Assembly: GCF_002933465.1 (NCBI RefSeq)
Contig: NZ_PSZE01000002.1
Coordinates: 1-64,000 of the forward strand
Length of the DNA stretch: 64,000 bases
Source: Nocardia nova
GTDB taxonomy: Bacteria > Actinomycetota > Actinomycetes > Mycobacteriales > Mycobacteriaceae
Reading direction: 5' to 3'
Every line of letters starts with the position of its first letter. The first letter of the stretch is position 1. This document shows, piece after piece, positions 53,884 to 63,155 of this stretch. The translations under genes were made by a program, and so were the position numbers. The notes beneath the pieces were generated by a model. It saw nothing but the letters and a program-made list of their open reading frames with translations, did not search any database and was not told the DNA's origin.

Positions 53884-55020
53884 GTGTACGGCGTACGCAC
53901 CGCGGAGCAGCAGGAGCTCGCTGCTACGGTCCGGAAACTGTTGCAGGACAGAGCTTCCGAGGCTGATCTGCGTCGGACGATGGAGAGCCAGGAGGGGGTC
54001 GACAAAGAGCTGGCGCGTGTCATGGCCGAACAGATCGGCCTGCACGGGTTGGCGATTCCGGAGGAGTACGGCGGTATCGGCGCAGGGTTCGTCGATCTGT
54101 GCGTAGTGCTCGAGGAGATGGGGCGCGCGCTGCTGTGTGGGCCGTTTTTCAGCAGTGTTGTGCTGTTCGCCGGTGCCTTGATGGAGGCCCGCGACGTCGA
54201 CGCTTGCCGGGAATGGCTGCCCGGTATCGCTACTGGGCAGACTGTCGGCACGCTCGCAGTCACCGAGGATCGCGAAGGTTGGTCCGAAAACTCGATTCAG
54301 CTGGCCGCGCAGTCCCACGCTGACGGATATCGGCTGACCGGCCGCAAACGCCACGTGCTCGACGGTGTGACGGCCGACGTGCTCGTGGTCGCGGCCCGAT
54401 TGCCCGACGGGGTCGGCCTATTCCTGGTGGACGGCGGCACCGTGCAGCGTACGCCGGAGAACGTGCTGGACCCGACCCGGCGCCAAGCCACGGTGGAGTT
54501 CGACCATACCCCCGCCCGGTTGCTCGTAGGTGCGGACGAAGGGTGGGCGGTTCTGCGGCGCGTCCTCGACCGAGCCGCAGTGGCGCTGGCCGCGGAACAG
54601 GTCGGTGGGGCCGAGTGCGTCCTGGAAATGGCGGTCGACTATGCGTCGACACGGCACCAGTTCGGTCGCCCTATCGGATCGTTTCAAGCTGTCAAGCACA
54701 AATGCGCAGATATGCTTGTTGCTGTCGAAGCCGCGCGGTCGGCGGCACGTTTCGCGGCCGACGCCATTGATGCCGATGATCCCGACAAGGACATGCTGGC
54801 GGCCCTCGCCAAGAGCGTGTGTTCCACCGCATACAGCACATGCGCGACGGAGAACATCCAAATCCACGGGGGGATCGGCTTCACCTGGGAACATCCGGCG
54901 CAATTGTTCTACAAGCGCGCCAAGAGCAGCGAAGTCCAATTCGGTTCGCCGGCCCACCACCGGTCGGTACTTGCTCGTCGAGTGCCAGAGCTGTCCGGTA
55001 ACGGACGACTTGTCAGTTGA
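53884..55020 (+). CDS. Acyl-CoA dehydrogenase, small (FadE28-like) subunit
   Basis: This 378-residue ACAD has GLAIPEEYGGIGAGFVDLCV, ASTRHQFGRPIGSFQAVKHK and the C-terminal IQIHGGIGFTWEHPAQLFYK. As in the other small subunits there is no GGTSEI end. Its likely partner is the large subunit at 56780-57943, separated by the DUF35 and thiolase-like genes. The GTG at 53884 has AAGGAGGA upstream; the in-frame ATG at 53797 precedes a worse signal. Confidence 0.87.
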   Translation: MYGVRTAEQQELAATVRKLLQDRASEADLRRTMESQEGVDKELARVMAEQIGLHGLAIPEEYGGIGAGFVDLCVVLEEMGRALLCGPFFSSVVLFAGALMEARDVDACREWLPGIATGQTVGTLAVTEDREGWSENSIQLAAQSHADGYRLTGRKRHVLDGVTADVLVVAARLPDGVGLFLVDGGTVQRTPENVLDPTRRQATVEFDHTPARLLVGADEGWAVLRRVLDRAAVALAAEQVGGAECVLEMAVDYASTRHQFGRPIGSFQAVKHKCADMLVAVEAARSAARFAADAIDADDPDKDMLAALAKSVCSTAYSTCATENIQIHGGIGFTWEHPAQLFYKRAKSSEVQFGSPAHHRSVLARRVPELSGNGRLVS

Positions 55021-55076
55021 TCCGCAACAGTTCGGGTTTCGGCGTTCTCGAAACCCTCGAAAGGAGGGCGACTGCC

Positions 55077-55508
55077 ATGCCCCATAATCAGGTTCCGCTT
55101 GCCGAAGGCCTATTCACATGGCCGTCGGAGAATCCGGTTCTGCTCGCCGGCAAATGCGTTGAGTGCGGGTTCGTGGAGTTCCCGAAGAAGCAGCGGTGCC
55201 TCCGCTGCTACTCGGGAACGATGGAAACCCACGAACTGCCGCGCCGTGGCACGCTGTGGACTTTCACGACGCAGCGTTTTCGTCCGCCGTCGCCCCCGTA
55301 CGCCGGTAGCGACACCGCGGAGACCTTCGAACCCTTCACGGTCGGGTATGTCGAATTGGGCGGTGAACTGATGGTCGAGGCCCGGCTTACCGAACCGGAT
55401 CCCGAGAAGCTCTCGATCGGCCAGGAGATGGAACTGGCCGTCGTTCCTTTCGGCACTGCCGGGGACGGCTCGCAGACGATGATCTACGCATTTCGGCCGG
55501 TGGGCTGA
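55077..55508 (+). CDS. DUF35 OB-fold Zn-ribbon protein (thiolase/aldolase partner)
   Basis: This 143-residue protein has an N-terminal zinc ribbon with Cys27, Cys30, Cys41 and Cys44 (KCVECG and RCLRC), followed by an OB-fold domain (GTLWTFTTQRFRPP, FTVGYVELGGELMVEARL). DUF35 proteins form complexes with thiolase-like proteins and are needed for activity; in steroid side-chain degradation the DUF35 domain of ChsH2 supports the Ltp2 aldolase. The thiolase-like gene follows 23 bases downstream. The ATG at 55077 follows GGAGG; the frame extends upstream to 55017 from a TTG. Confidence 0.87.
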   Translation: MPHNQVPLAEGLFTWPSENPVLLAGKCVECGFVEFPKKQRCLRCYSGTMETHELPRRGTLWTFTTQRFRPPSPPYAGSDTAETFEPFTVGYVELGGELMVEARLTEPDPEKLSIGQEMELAVVPFGTAGDGSQTMIYAFRPVG

Positions 55509-55531
55509 GAACCATTCTCGAGGAGTATTCA

Positions 55532-56674
55532 ATGGACGTCGCGATCGTAGGCATCGGCCTGCACCCGTTCGGTCGTTATGAAGGAAAGTCGGCTCTGGAA
55601 ATGGGTGCCGATGCGGTACGTGCGGCCCTGGCGGATGCCGGTGTGGAGTGGAAGGACATCGGAACCGCCTTCGCCGGCAGCATGGAGATAACCAATCCCG
55701 AGGCCGTGGTCGGCCTGCTCGGGTTGACCGGTATTCCAGCCCGCGCAGTGCTGAACGGGTGTGCCACCGGCGCAACGTCACTCGCGATGGCGGCGAATGC
55801 GGTGGCCAGCGGTGAGCACGATCTGGCGATCGCCATCGGCTTGGACAAGCACCCCCGCGGCGCGTTCGCCGCCGATCCGTCGGTTGCTGGTCTGCCGGGC
55901 TGGTATGGCGAAGCGGGCCTCTTCCTGACCACGCATTTCTTCGGTATGAAAATCAACCGCTACATGCACGATCACGGCATCAGCGACCGGACGCTGGCCC
56001 GGGCCGCGGCGAAGGCGTTCCGGAATGGGGCGGCCAATCCGAACGCGTGGCGGCGCAAGCCCATCTCCGAGGATCAGATTCTCGAATCTCAGATTCTCAA
56101 TTATCCGCTGACGCAGTACATGTACTGCTCGCCGGACGAGGGTGCGGCCGCGGCCATCGTCTGCCGTGCGGATCAAGCCCGCAAGTACACCGAGACCCCG
56201 GTCTACATCCGGGCGTCGGCACTGCGCAGCCGCCGGTTGGGTGCGTTCGAACTGCTGGCCCCGTCACTGCCGATGGACTCGGTGCCGAGCCCGACGGTGG
56301 ACGCCTCCCTGGCCGCCTACGAACAAGCCGGTCTGGGTCCCGAGGACGTCGATATCGCGCAGTTGCAGGACACCGACGCCGGCTCGGAGATCATCCATAT
56401 GGCCGAGAACGGGTTCTGCAAAGACGGTGAGCAGGAGAAGTTGCTCGCCGAGGGGGCAACCGAGATCGGTGGGCGCATCCCGGTGAACACCGACGGCGGT
56501 CTGCTCGCGAACGGCGAGCCGGTCGGCGCGTCGGGGCTGCGCCAGATCTACGAACTGGTCACTCAGTTGCGCGGCCGGGCCGGAGACCGTCAGGTGCCGG
56601 GAAATGCGCGAGTGGGTTACGCCCAACTGTATGGCTCTCCGGGGACCGCGGGCGTCACCATCCTCTCGCGATAG
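55532..56674 (+). CDS. Thiolase-like / SCP2-type lipid-transfer aldolase (Ltp family)
   Basis: This 380-residue thiolase-fold protein has the N-terminal Cys region LNGCATGATSLAMAANAV (Cys77), DTDAGSEIIHMAENGFC and the C-terminal NTDGGLLANGEPVGASG. In true thiolases the last motif reads GHP; here the His is replaced by Glu329, as in proteins of the Ltp/SCP2 group that perform retro-aldol cleavage rather than thiolysis. The adjacent DUF35 gene supports this. It would cut a beta-hydroxy or beta-keto side chain from the CoA ester. The start follows CGAGGAG. Confidence 0.87.
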   Translation: MDVAIVGIGLHPFGRYEGKSALEMGADAVRAALADAGVEWKDIGTAFAGSMEITNPEAVVGLLGLTGIPARAVLNGCATGATSLAMAANAVASGEHDLAIAIGLDKHPRGAFAADPSVAGLPGWYGEAGLFLTTHFFGMKINRYMHDHGISDRTLARAAAKAFRNGAANPNAWRRKPISEDQILESQILNYPLTQYMYCSPDEGAAAAIVCRADQARKYTETPVYIRASALRSRRLGAFELLAPSLPMDSVPSPTVDASLAAYEQAGLGPEDVDIAQLQDTDAGSEIIHMAENGFCKDGEQEKLLAEGATEIGGRIPVNTDGGLLANGEPVGASGLRQIYELVTQLRGRAGDRQVPGNARVGYAQLYGSPGTAGVTILSR

Positions 56675-56779
56675 CGAGCTGAAGACCCGGCCGCGTTTCG
56701 TTCCTTCATGCGGTCGGGTCGTCCAGGCCGGAGTCCGTACCGCGGGCAGCAATACATCGAGAATCGATGAGGAGTGAAT

Positions 56780-57943
56780 GTGACACGATCAGGTGCGCAG
56801 GAGGCGGCCGATCCGGCGCGATTCCGTGCTGAATTACGGGCCTGGCTCGAGTCGGTGCCCCGGCCGGAGGGATTGCGGGACTACGGTCCCACCCCTACCG
56901 TCGAGGACGTGCCCGCAGGGCGGGCCTGGCAGCGTCTGCTCGCCGACGCGGGGTATTCGTGCCTGCACTGGCCGGTCGAATACGGTGGCCGGAACGCGTC
57001 CATCATGGAGCAGGCCGTGTTTGCGGAGGAGACCGCCAGAGCCGGCGTACCAAAACAGCTCGGCATCGTCGGCACCAATCTGGCCGCCCCGGTAATCATG
57101 AAATACGGGACCGACGCCCAGCGGGCCCGGTACCTCGAACCCATTCGGCTCGGCGACCACCTCTGGTGCCAGCTGTTCTCCGAGCCGGAGGCCGGTTCGG
57201 ACCTGGCCTCGTTGCGTACTCGAGCTGTCACGCACGACGACGGCTGGGTGATCGACGGGCAGAAAATTTGGACCAGCGCGGCAGCCGCCGCAGACTACGG
57301 CCTGCTGATCGCGCGAACCGGGTCGGAGCGCCACCGCGGGCTGACCGCGTTCATCGTGCCCATGGACCTGCCTGGGATCGAGGTGCGGCCCATCCGGCAG
57401 ATGGACGACGAAAGCAAGTTCAACGAGGTGTTCTTCGCCGGTGTTCGGCTGCCGGACGAGTACCGGCTCGGAGAGGTCGGGCAGGGCTGGGCGGTTGCCA
57501 CGGCGACTCTGGGCACCGAACGTCTATCCCTCGGGTCGCAATCGGTGTCGATGTTCTCCGATTTGGAGGCGATGATCGCGGCCGCGGTCGAGCGCGACCG
57601 GGTCACCCCGTTGCTGACCGACGAGTTCGTCTCGATGTGGACTCGGATCTGGCTGTTGCGTGCGACCTGGTTGCGCGCCGTATACGACGACTCCTCGCTG
57701 GACTCGCCGACTTTCTCGGTGCTGAAGGTGATGAGCTCGGAAACCCACCGCGATCTCGGCGACCTTGCCGTCGATGTGCTGGGGCTCGATGTGACATCGG
57801 GTTTCGGGGACAACGAATTGGTGCACAAGATGCTGGTGGCACGTGCTCAGACAATTCTGGGAGGAACGAGCGAAATTCAGCGCAACATCCTCGCGGAACG
57901 CGTGCTCGGACTCCCCCGGGAACCAGTAAAGAAAGACGGATGA
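56780..57943 (+). CDS. Acyl-CoA dehydrogenase, large (FadE29-like) subunit
   Basis: This 387-residue ACAD has LFSEPEAGSDLASLRTRAVT, WVIDGQKIWTSAAAAADYG, FNEVFFAGVRLP and the C-terminal ILGGTSEIQRNILAERVLGL. It completes the third subunit pair with the small subunit at 53884. The GTG at 56780 with GAGGAG upstream is preferred to GTG 56774. It is followed after 4 bases by a CoA transferase. Confidence 0.88.
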   Translation: MTRSGAQEAADPARFRAELRAWLESVPRPEGLRDYGPTPTVEDVPAGRAWQRLLADAGYSCLHWPVEYGGRNASIMEQAVFAEETARAGVPKQLGIVGTNLAAPVIMKYGTDAQRARYLEPIRLGDHLWCQLFSEPEAGSDLASLRTRAVTHDDGWVIDGQKIWTSAAAAADYGLLIARTGSERHRGLTAFIVPMDLPGIEVRPIRQMDDESKFNEVFFAGVRLPDEYRLGEVGQGWAVATATLGTERLSLGSQSVSMFSDLEAMIAAAVERDRVTPLLTDEFVSMWTRIWLLRATWLRAVYDDSSLDSPTFSVLKVMSSETHRDLGDLAVDVLGLDVTSGFGDNELVHKMLVARAQTILGGTSEIQRNILAERVLGLPREPVKKDG

Positions 57944-57947
57944 GGCT

Positions 57948-59123
57948 GTGGCGCAGACGATTTCGAGGACGCTCGCGTCGCTCATCGGCCCCGGTGACAC
58001 CGTCGCCGTCGGGGACGGGTTCGGCGCACCACGGGTGCTGTCGCGCGAGCTGACCACAGTGGCGGCCGAACTCGGAGATCTGCGGCTGGTTCTCGGGTGG
58101 GTTCCGGAGGAAGATCCGGAACTGGACGCGTCGGTCTTCGCGGATGCTCGAACCTTCATGCCGGGCTGGGGATTACGTACGCCTGTCGCCGCTGGGTGGG
58201 TGCGGTCGATTCCGGTCAGGCTGTCGAGTACTCCCGCGCTACTCCACGGGCCGCTCCGTCCCGATGTGCTCCTTGCGTCCGTCGTGCAGACCCCGGAAGG
58301 ATTCCGGTTCGGCAACGAAATCTCCTGGCAGCACAGCGCGGTCGCAGCGGGCGCGCGCATCGCGGCCGTCGTGTCGCGAGGCGCGCCGTCCTGCGCCACC
58401 GGTCCGGTGCTGCCGCGGGATCGGTTGTATGTGGTCGGCGAGACGGACGACACGCCGTTGGATATGCCGGACCAGCCCGCTTCAGCGGAAATCGAGCTGA
58501 TGGTCCAGCGCCTGCTGAGGTACATTCCGGCCGGCGCCCGCTTGCAGGTTGGGCCGGGCGCACTCGGTGCTACTGTGCTGCGCGAGCTGACCGTGCCAGT
58601 GCTGCTCGATTCGGGCCTGCTGCCCGACTCCGTCGTGGATCTCGATGCGCGCGGCCTATTGCTCGATACTCCGATCACCACCTATCTGGCGGGCGGTCCA
58701 CGTTTGCGCGCCTGGGCCGACGGACGCGCGTTGCTCCATCCGGTCGAGATCACGCACGACCCCGGGCGATTGAGCGCCTCGCCCCTGTTCGCGGTCAACA
58801 CGGCGGTGGAGGTGGATATCGACGGCCAGGTGAACGTCGAGGGCACGGAGAAGGCGATCGTCGGAGGAATCGGCGGACACCCGGATTATGCGGCCGCCGC
58901 TGCCCGTTCCGTGGGCGGGCTCAGTATCGTCGCGGTGACGACCACGCATCGCGGGCGATCGACGCTGGTGCGGCGGCTCTCGCGGCCGGTGAGCACACCA
59001 GCCCATGATGTCGACGTCATCGTCACCGAGCATGGCGTCGCCGACCTGCGTGGGCTCGATCGGTCCGAACGTGCCGACGCCTTGGTGGCGGCCTGGGGCC
59101 CGGCCGGGGTGCGAGAGAGCTGA
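57948..59123 (+). CDS. Acetyl-CoA hydrolase/CoA-transferase family protein
   Basis: This 391-residue protein resembles 4-hydroxybutyrate-type and acetyl-CoA hydrolase-type CoA transferases (family I). The N-terminal domain has LIGPGDTVAVGDGFGAPRVL; the C-terminal domain carries the catalytic-Glu segment FAVNTAVEVDIDGQVNVEG, then GGIGGHPDYAAAAARSVGG and VIVTEHGVADLRGLD. It could transfer CoA between an acid released by the aldolase and acetyl- or succinyl-CoA. The GTG start is spaced tightly behind the ACAD, and a perfect terminator lies 39 bases past the stop, marking the operon end. Confidence 0.87.
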   Translation: MAQTISRTLASLIGPGDTVAVGDGFGAPRVLSRELTTVAAELGDLRLVLGWVPEEDPELDASVFADARTFMPGWGLRTPVAAGWVRSIPVRLSSTPALLHGPLRPDVLLASVVQTPEGFRFGNEISWQHSAVAAGARIAAVVSRGAPSCATGPVLPRDRLYVVGETDDTPLDMPDQPASAEIELMVQRLLRYIPAGARLQVGPGALGATVLRELTVPVLLDSGLLPDSVVDLDARGLLLDTPITTYLAGGPRLRAWADGRALLHPVEITHDPGRLSASPLFAVNTAVEVDIDGQVNVEGTEKAIVGGIGGHPDYAAAAARSVGGLSIVAVTTTHRGRSTLVRRLSRPVSTPAHDVDVIVTEHGVADLRGLDRSERADALVAAWGPAGVRES

Positions 59124-59162
59124 ACTCCGCCCACTGTTACCCGGAAGAACCAGCAGAAAGAA

Positions 59163-59204
59163 CGAGAAGTCCGGTGCGAACTCGGTTCCGCACCGGACTT
59201 CTCG
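59163..59204. terminator. Hairpin terminator at the end of the long operon
   Basis: A perfect 16-bp stem (CGAGAAGTCCGGTGCG with its complement at 59189-59204) and a 10-base loop, 39 bases past the CoA-transferase stop. Confidence 0.8.
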
Positions 59205-59332
59205 TCGCGTTATCAGCCGCGGTCGGTGTACGGATGGAGTCCGTGGAGACTGGGCTGGGCCGCCGGTATTCCGTGATCGGCCGACCGGCGCTTCCCCTGT
59301 GTTGGCAGCTGACCCAAGCCGGTGCGAACGGC

Positions 59333-59366
59333 GCTGGGTGCGGAACCGATCGGTTCCGCACCCAGC
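59333..59366. terminator. Perfect 34-base palindrome downstream of the minus-strand hydratase
   Basis: The whole stretch is self-complementary (arms starting GCTGGGTGCGGAACCG), with no loop bases except the centre. It ends 28 bases downstream of the hydratase stop and likely terminates that gene. Both this and the preceding terminator contain GGTGCG. Confidence 0.75.
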
Positions 59367-59393
59367 TTCAACCTTCCGTCGGCCGCTTTCTAT

Positions 59394-60158
59394 CTATTCG
59401 CCGCGCCAGACTGGGCTGCGCTTCTCGGCGAATGCCTGGGCGCCTTCGCGGGCGTCGGCGGAGGCGAATACCGGGCTCATGATTTCCGACTGCCGGGCGA
59501 AGGCGATATCACTGGTCCAGTCTGCGGATCTGGCGACGATCTCCTTGGTGGCGGCGACAGCCAACGGTGCGTTCGCGGTAATCTTCTCAGCCAGTTCGAC
59601 GGCGGCCTCGAGGGCTTGGCCCGCCTCGGTGAGCCGGTTGATCAAGCCGAAACGATGCGCCTCGGCGGCAGTGAAGAAATCGCCGGTCAGCGCGTATTCC
59701 ATGGCGAGTTGCTGGGGGATCCGTCGCGGCAGACGCAGGAGGCCGCCCGCGCCGGCGACCAGTCCGCGTTTGACCTCGGGCAAGCCGAATTTCGCGTTCT
59801 CGGCCGCGACAACGAGATCGCAGGCCAGCATCAGTTCGCAGCCCCCGGCCAGGGCATAGCCTTCGACGGCGGCGATCATCGGTTTGCGCGGCGGCGCCTC
59901 GGCTATGCCTGCGAGTCCTCGGCCGGGCAGTGTCGGATCCTCGCCGCGCAGAAAAGCTTTCAGATCCATCCCGGCGGAGAATGTGCCGCCCGCGCCCGTG
60001 AGGATGCCGATCGACAGATCTTTGCGAGCGTCGAGTTCGTCGACGGCGGCGGCGACAGCCTTGGCCACCGCCGCGTCGATGGCGTTGCGTGCGTCGGGCC
60101 GATTTATCGTGATGATCTGGATGCGGTCGCGTTCTTCGACCAACACTGGCTCAGACAT
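59394..60158 (-). CDS. Enoyl-CoA hydratase
   Basis: This 254-residue crotonase has IITINRPDARNAIDAAVAKA, the oxyanion-hole segments TFSAGMDLKAF and GYALAGGCELMLACDLVVA, and FGLPEVKRGLVAGAGG. The latter two each carry a candidate catalytic Glu, as in true hydratases. It is the most typical hydratase in the window. The start at 60158 is followed by SEPVLVEERDRI; the longer frame to 60224 has no RBS. It faces the long operon's terminator and is divergent from the fused ACAD, about 760 bases away. Confidence 0.9.
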   Translation of the reverse strand: MSEPVLVEERDRIQIITINRPDARNAIDAAVAKAVAAAVDELDARKDLSIGILTGAGGTFSAGMDLKAFLRGEDPTLPGRGLAGIAEAPPRKPMIAAVEGYALAGGCELMLACDLVVAAENAKFGLPEVKRGLVAGAGGLLRLPRRIPQQLAMEYALTGDFFTAAEAHRFGLINRLTEAGQALEAAVELAEKITANAPLAVAATKEIVARSADWTSDIAFARQSEIMSPVFASADAREGAQAFAEKRSPVWRGE

Positions 60159-60922
60159 GGAAAGGTCTCTCTCTCGTGAGTTTTGGCGTATCCGACGGGC
60201 GAATATCCAAAACTTTACACTCAATTATATGACTAATTTATCGGTGGGCCGCGCCGGTATCCGCCGCGGGGCAGGGCCCGGTACGCCGTCCCTCCTTCGC
60301 GCCTCGTGTGGGGCGAGGGGCGCTGGGGCCGGGGCGCCGAGACCTACATCTTCGCCGTTTCGCGACCGGGCGATTGATCCCGGTATCGCGCCATTGTGGC
60401 ATGATCGCCTGGCTGTACTCCGGTTCGGTCGAAATCGCCTCGGTGTGGTCACCGGTCAAGCAGCCCCCGGGGAGCGCGGACCCGAACGGCTGAACCGCGC
60501 CGCCGGGGCGAGCTGGAGGCGTCCCTCGAAGATCGGGCCGAACGCCTCGAGGTTCATCGGGGGATGTGGGTGACCGAAGCTGCCGGTGGGTGTCCGGAGT
60601 GCCACGATACAATGGATCATTTAGGTAGATAGTTATGCTATATTTGCGGCTCGTGTGCAACAGTTCGATCCTCGCTCTATCGAACGAGGTCGAAGGGGAT
60701 GAGCGGGCGGACTTGCCGGATGTCCGGCACTCGGCGCGCCGGTATACGGCCGCGTGCGAGATCGAGTCGGATGCCGCCGACGGCGTGCGCGAACCCGTTG
60801 CCCGCGTGGGCTCGCGCAGGCTGAGTGATCCGCTCGACCTGTCCGCGATCCCATTCTCCGTATGGCGCCCCACAGGCGAGCGCCCGGCCGCTTCACAATT
60901 GCTCGCCAGGGAGGCGTGAACA
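60159..60922. other. Gene-poor divergent region
   Basis: AT-rich patches at 60200-60240 (TATATGACTAATTTATC) and 60618-60650 (GGTAGATAGTTATGCTATA) are the likely promoters of the hydratase and the fused ACAD. A plus-strand frame of 94 codons (60635-60919) ends four bases before the ACAD start but begins inside the promoter, lacks an RBS and shows no family; it may be a leader or chance ORF. Confidence 0.45.
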
Positions 60923-63091
60923 ATGGCAATCGCGTTGACGAGTGAACACCGCGACCTCGCGGATGTCGCCGGAAGTCTGATAGAGAGCCGGGGCGGTACC
61001 GCCGCTGCGCGCCGAATCCTTCTCGATCCGCCGAGCGAATCCCGCTGGTGGGAAGACGACGCGCTGTGGAAAGAGATTGTTTCCACGGGGTGGCTCGGCC
61101 TGCATATCGACGAGCGGTTCGGGGGCCAGGGCTACGGGTTGCCCGAACTGGTCGTCGTCTGCGAGCAAATGGGCCGGTTCGCGATCGCCGGGCCGTTCCT
61201 GTCCACCGTCGCCGCGTCGGCCGTGATTGCCGAGGCGGGTAGTGACGAACAGCGGGCGCGGTGGCTTCCGAAACTGGTGAGCGGTGAGATGGTAGCCGCC
61301 ATCGCGCCGGCGGCGGCTGCAACCCTGGAAGGGCGGACGCTGGCAGGGGGGAGGGTATCAGCCGGTTCGATCGCAGCTCTGGGGGAACCGGACTCCGACG
61401 TGATCCTCCTTCCGGTCGGCGACGACTTGATACTGCTGGAAGCCGGTGCTGGGATCACGACCCGGCGTAACGATTCGGTTGATCGGCTGATGACCGCAGT
61501 GACGGTAATCGAGCTGGACTCCGTGACGGTGGTCGATACTTTTTCCGGCGCGGCGGCCGCGTGCACGCGTCTGCTGCGGCTGCTCGCCAGCGCGGAGGCC
61601 GTCGGCGGATTGGCGGCGTGCACCGAGATGGCGACCGGGTATGCAACTGTCCGCAAGCAATTCGGTCGGGCTATCGGTTCGTTCCAGGCGGTCAAGCACC
61701 ACTGCGCCAATATGCTCATAGATGCCGAGCTGGCAGCGGCCGTCACCTGGGATGCTGCGCGGGTTTCCGGCGAGCGGGCCGATCTGTCCGCGGCGCTGGC
61801 CGCCGGCCACAGCCTGACCGCCTACCAGCGGGTCGCGCTCGAGAACATCCAGGTGCACGGCGGTATCGCCTACACCTGGGAACACGACGCGCATCTCTAT
61901 GTCCACCGGGCCGCGGTCCTGCATACGATTCTGGGTGGACAGGAAACCCTGTACGACGCGGTCGCAGGCCGGCAACTGGCCGGAGCCCGGCCCGTCCATG
62001 AGTTGGATCTGCCCGCCGAAGCTGAGCAGTACCGTCATGCGGCGCGCGAGTTCCGATCTCAGCTCGAGCGGGCCGAACAGTCCGAACAGCGCAATTTGTG
62101 GGCGAGAAGCGGATTTTTGCAGCCGCACTGGCCGAAGCCTTTCGGTCGCGGAGCGGACCCCGCCGAACAGCTGGTGATCGAGGAAGAGTTGGTAGGACTG
62201 GACCGGCCGAGCCTCGGCCTGGGCGAGTGGGTCGTGCCCACCCTGCTTCAGCACGGGACCCCCGAACAGATCGAACGTTGGGTGTGGCGCAGCCTCGAGG
62301 GGGAATTACGGTGGTGCCAGCTTTTCAGCGAACCAGGCGCGGGTTCGGATGCGGCGGCCGTGTCGACCAAGGCGGTTCGTGTCGACGGCGGATGGTCGAT
62401 CACTGGCCAAAAGGTGTGGACCAGTAACGCGCGAGAGAGCAACCGGGGCTTGATCACTGTGCGCACCGACGCGAATGCGCCCAAGCATCAAGGGATTACC
62501 GCCATGGTCGTGGACATGGCGGCCACGGGAGTCGAAATTCGCCCGCTCAAAGAACTCACCGGTGAGGCGCTGTTCAACGAGGTGTTTTTCGAGAACGTGT
62601 TCGTCCCTGACGAGGACGTTGTGGGCCAGCCGAATGCCGGCTGGAAGGTGGTGATGGCCACCTTCGGTAACGAGCGGGTGACCATCGGCTCCGGATCGAC
62701 GACGCTGACCGCCGTTGATCTGCTGCCCCTCCTCACCGAATACCGCCCGGACGACCGGGGATATGCGAGGGCGGTCGGTGAACTGCTGGTCGAGGAAAAC
62801 GCCCTTGCCGCCGTGAACCTGCGGCAGACGGCGCGGGCCGTGTTCGCCACTGGACCGGGTATCGAAGGCAACCTGGCGAAGCTGTATGGAGCCGAACATC
62901 AGCAGCGCGTCACCGAGCTTGCTCTGCGTCTGGCAGGTCCGGCGGTCCTGACGGGCGGCGAAGCGAAGCTCGCCCACGACTTTCTCTACAGCCGCTGCCT
63001 GACAATCGCCGGCGGCACCAGCGAAATCATCAGAAATCTCATCGCTGAGCGGATTCTGGGCCTTCCCCGGGAACCTGCGCTCAGCAAATAG
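60923..63091 (+). CDS. Fused two-domain acyl-CoA dehydrogenase (FadE34-like)
   Basis: This 722-residue protein joins both ACAD subunit types in one chain. The first half (1-350) has the small-subunit marks VRKQFGRAIGSFQAVKHH and ENIQVHGGIAYTWEHDAH. The second half (about 360-722) has the large-subunit marks FSEPGAGSDAAAVSTKAV and TIAGGTSEIIRNLIAERILG. The length and order match FadE34-type ACADs (about 710 residues) that dehydrogenate steroid side-chain CoAs. The start at 60923 lacks a perfect RBS; GGGAGG lies 9 bases upstream. It stands alone with a terminator behind it. Confidence 0.88.
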   Translation: MAIALTSEHRDLADVAGSLIESRGGTAAARRILLDPPSESRWWEDDALWKEIVSTGWLGLHIDERFGGQGYGLPELVVVCEQMGRFAIAGPFLSTVAASAVIAEAGSDEQRARWLPKLVSGEMVAAIAPAAAATLEGRTLAGGRVSAGSIAALGEPDSDVILLPVGDDLILLEAGAGITTRRNDSVDRLMTAVTVIELDSVTVVDTFSGAAAACTRLLRLLASAEAVGGLAACTEMATGYATVRKQFGRAIGSFQAVKHHCANMLIDAELAAAVTWDAARVSGERADLSAALAAGHSLTAYQRVALENIQVHGGIAYTWEHDAHLYVHRAAVLHTILGGQETLYDAVAGRQLAGARPVHELDLPAEAEQYRHAAREFRSQLERAEQSEQRNLWARSGFLQPHWPKPFGRGADPAEQLVIEEELVGLDRPSLGLGEWVVPTLLQHGTPEQIERWVWRSLEGELRWCQLFSEPGAGSDAAAVSTKAVRVDGGWSITGQKVWTSNARESNRGLITVRTDANAPKHQGITAMVVDMAATGVEIRPLKELTGEALFNEVFFENVFVPDEDVVGQPNAGWKVVMATFGNERVTIGSGSTTLTAVDLLPLLTEYRPDDRGYARAVGELLVEENALAAVNLRQTARAVFATGPGIEGNLAKLYGAEHQQRVTELALRLAGPAVLTGGEAKLAHDFLYSRCLTIAGGTSEIIRNLIAERILGLPREPALSK

Positions 63092-63117
63092 TGAGGAGTG
63101 GCGTCTTTCGGGTTCTC

Positions 63118-63155
63118 TGCTTGTATCGGTGGCTGCTCAGCCACCGATACAAGCA
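63118..63155. terminator. Hairpin terminator after the fused ACAD
   Basis: A 16-bp stem (63118-63133 with 63140-63155, starting TGCTTGTATCGGTGGC) and a 6-base loop, 26 bases past the stop. The remaining 63156-63689 shows no gene I can identify. Confidence 0.75.

Noticed and set aside
60635..60919. A 94-codon gene upstream of the fused ACAD
   Set aside because: It starts in an AT-rich promoter, has no RBS and no recognisable domain; kept only as a note in the intergenic entry.
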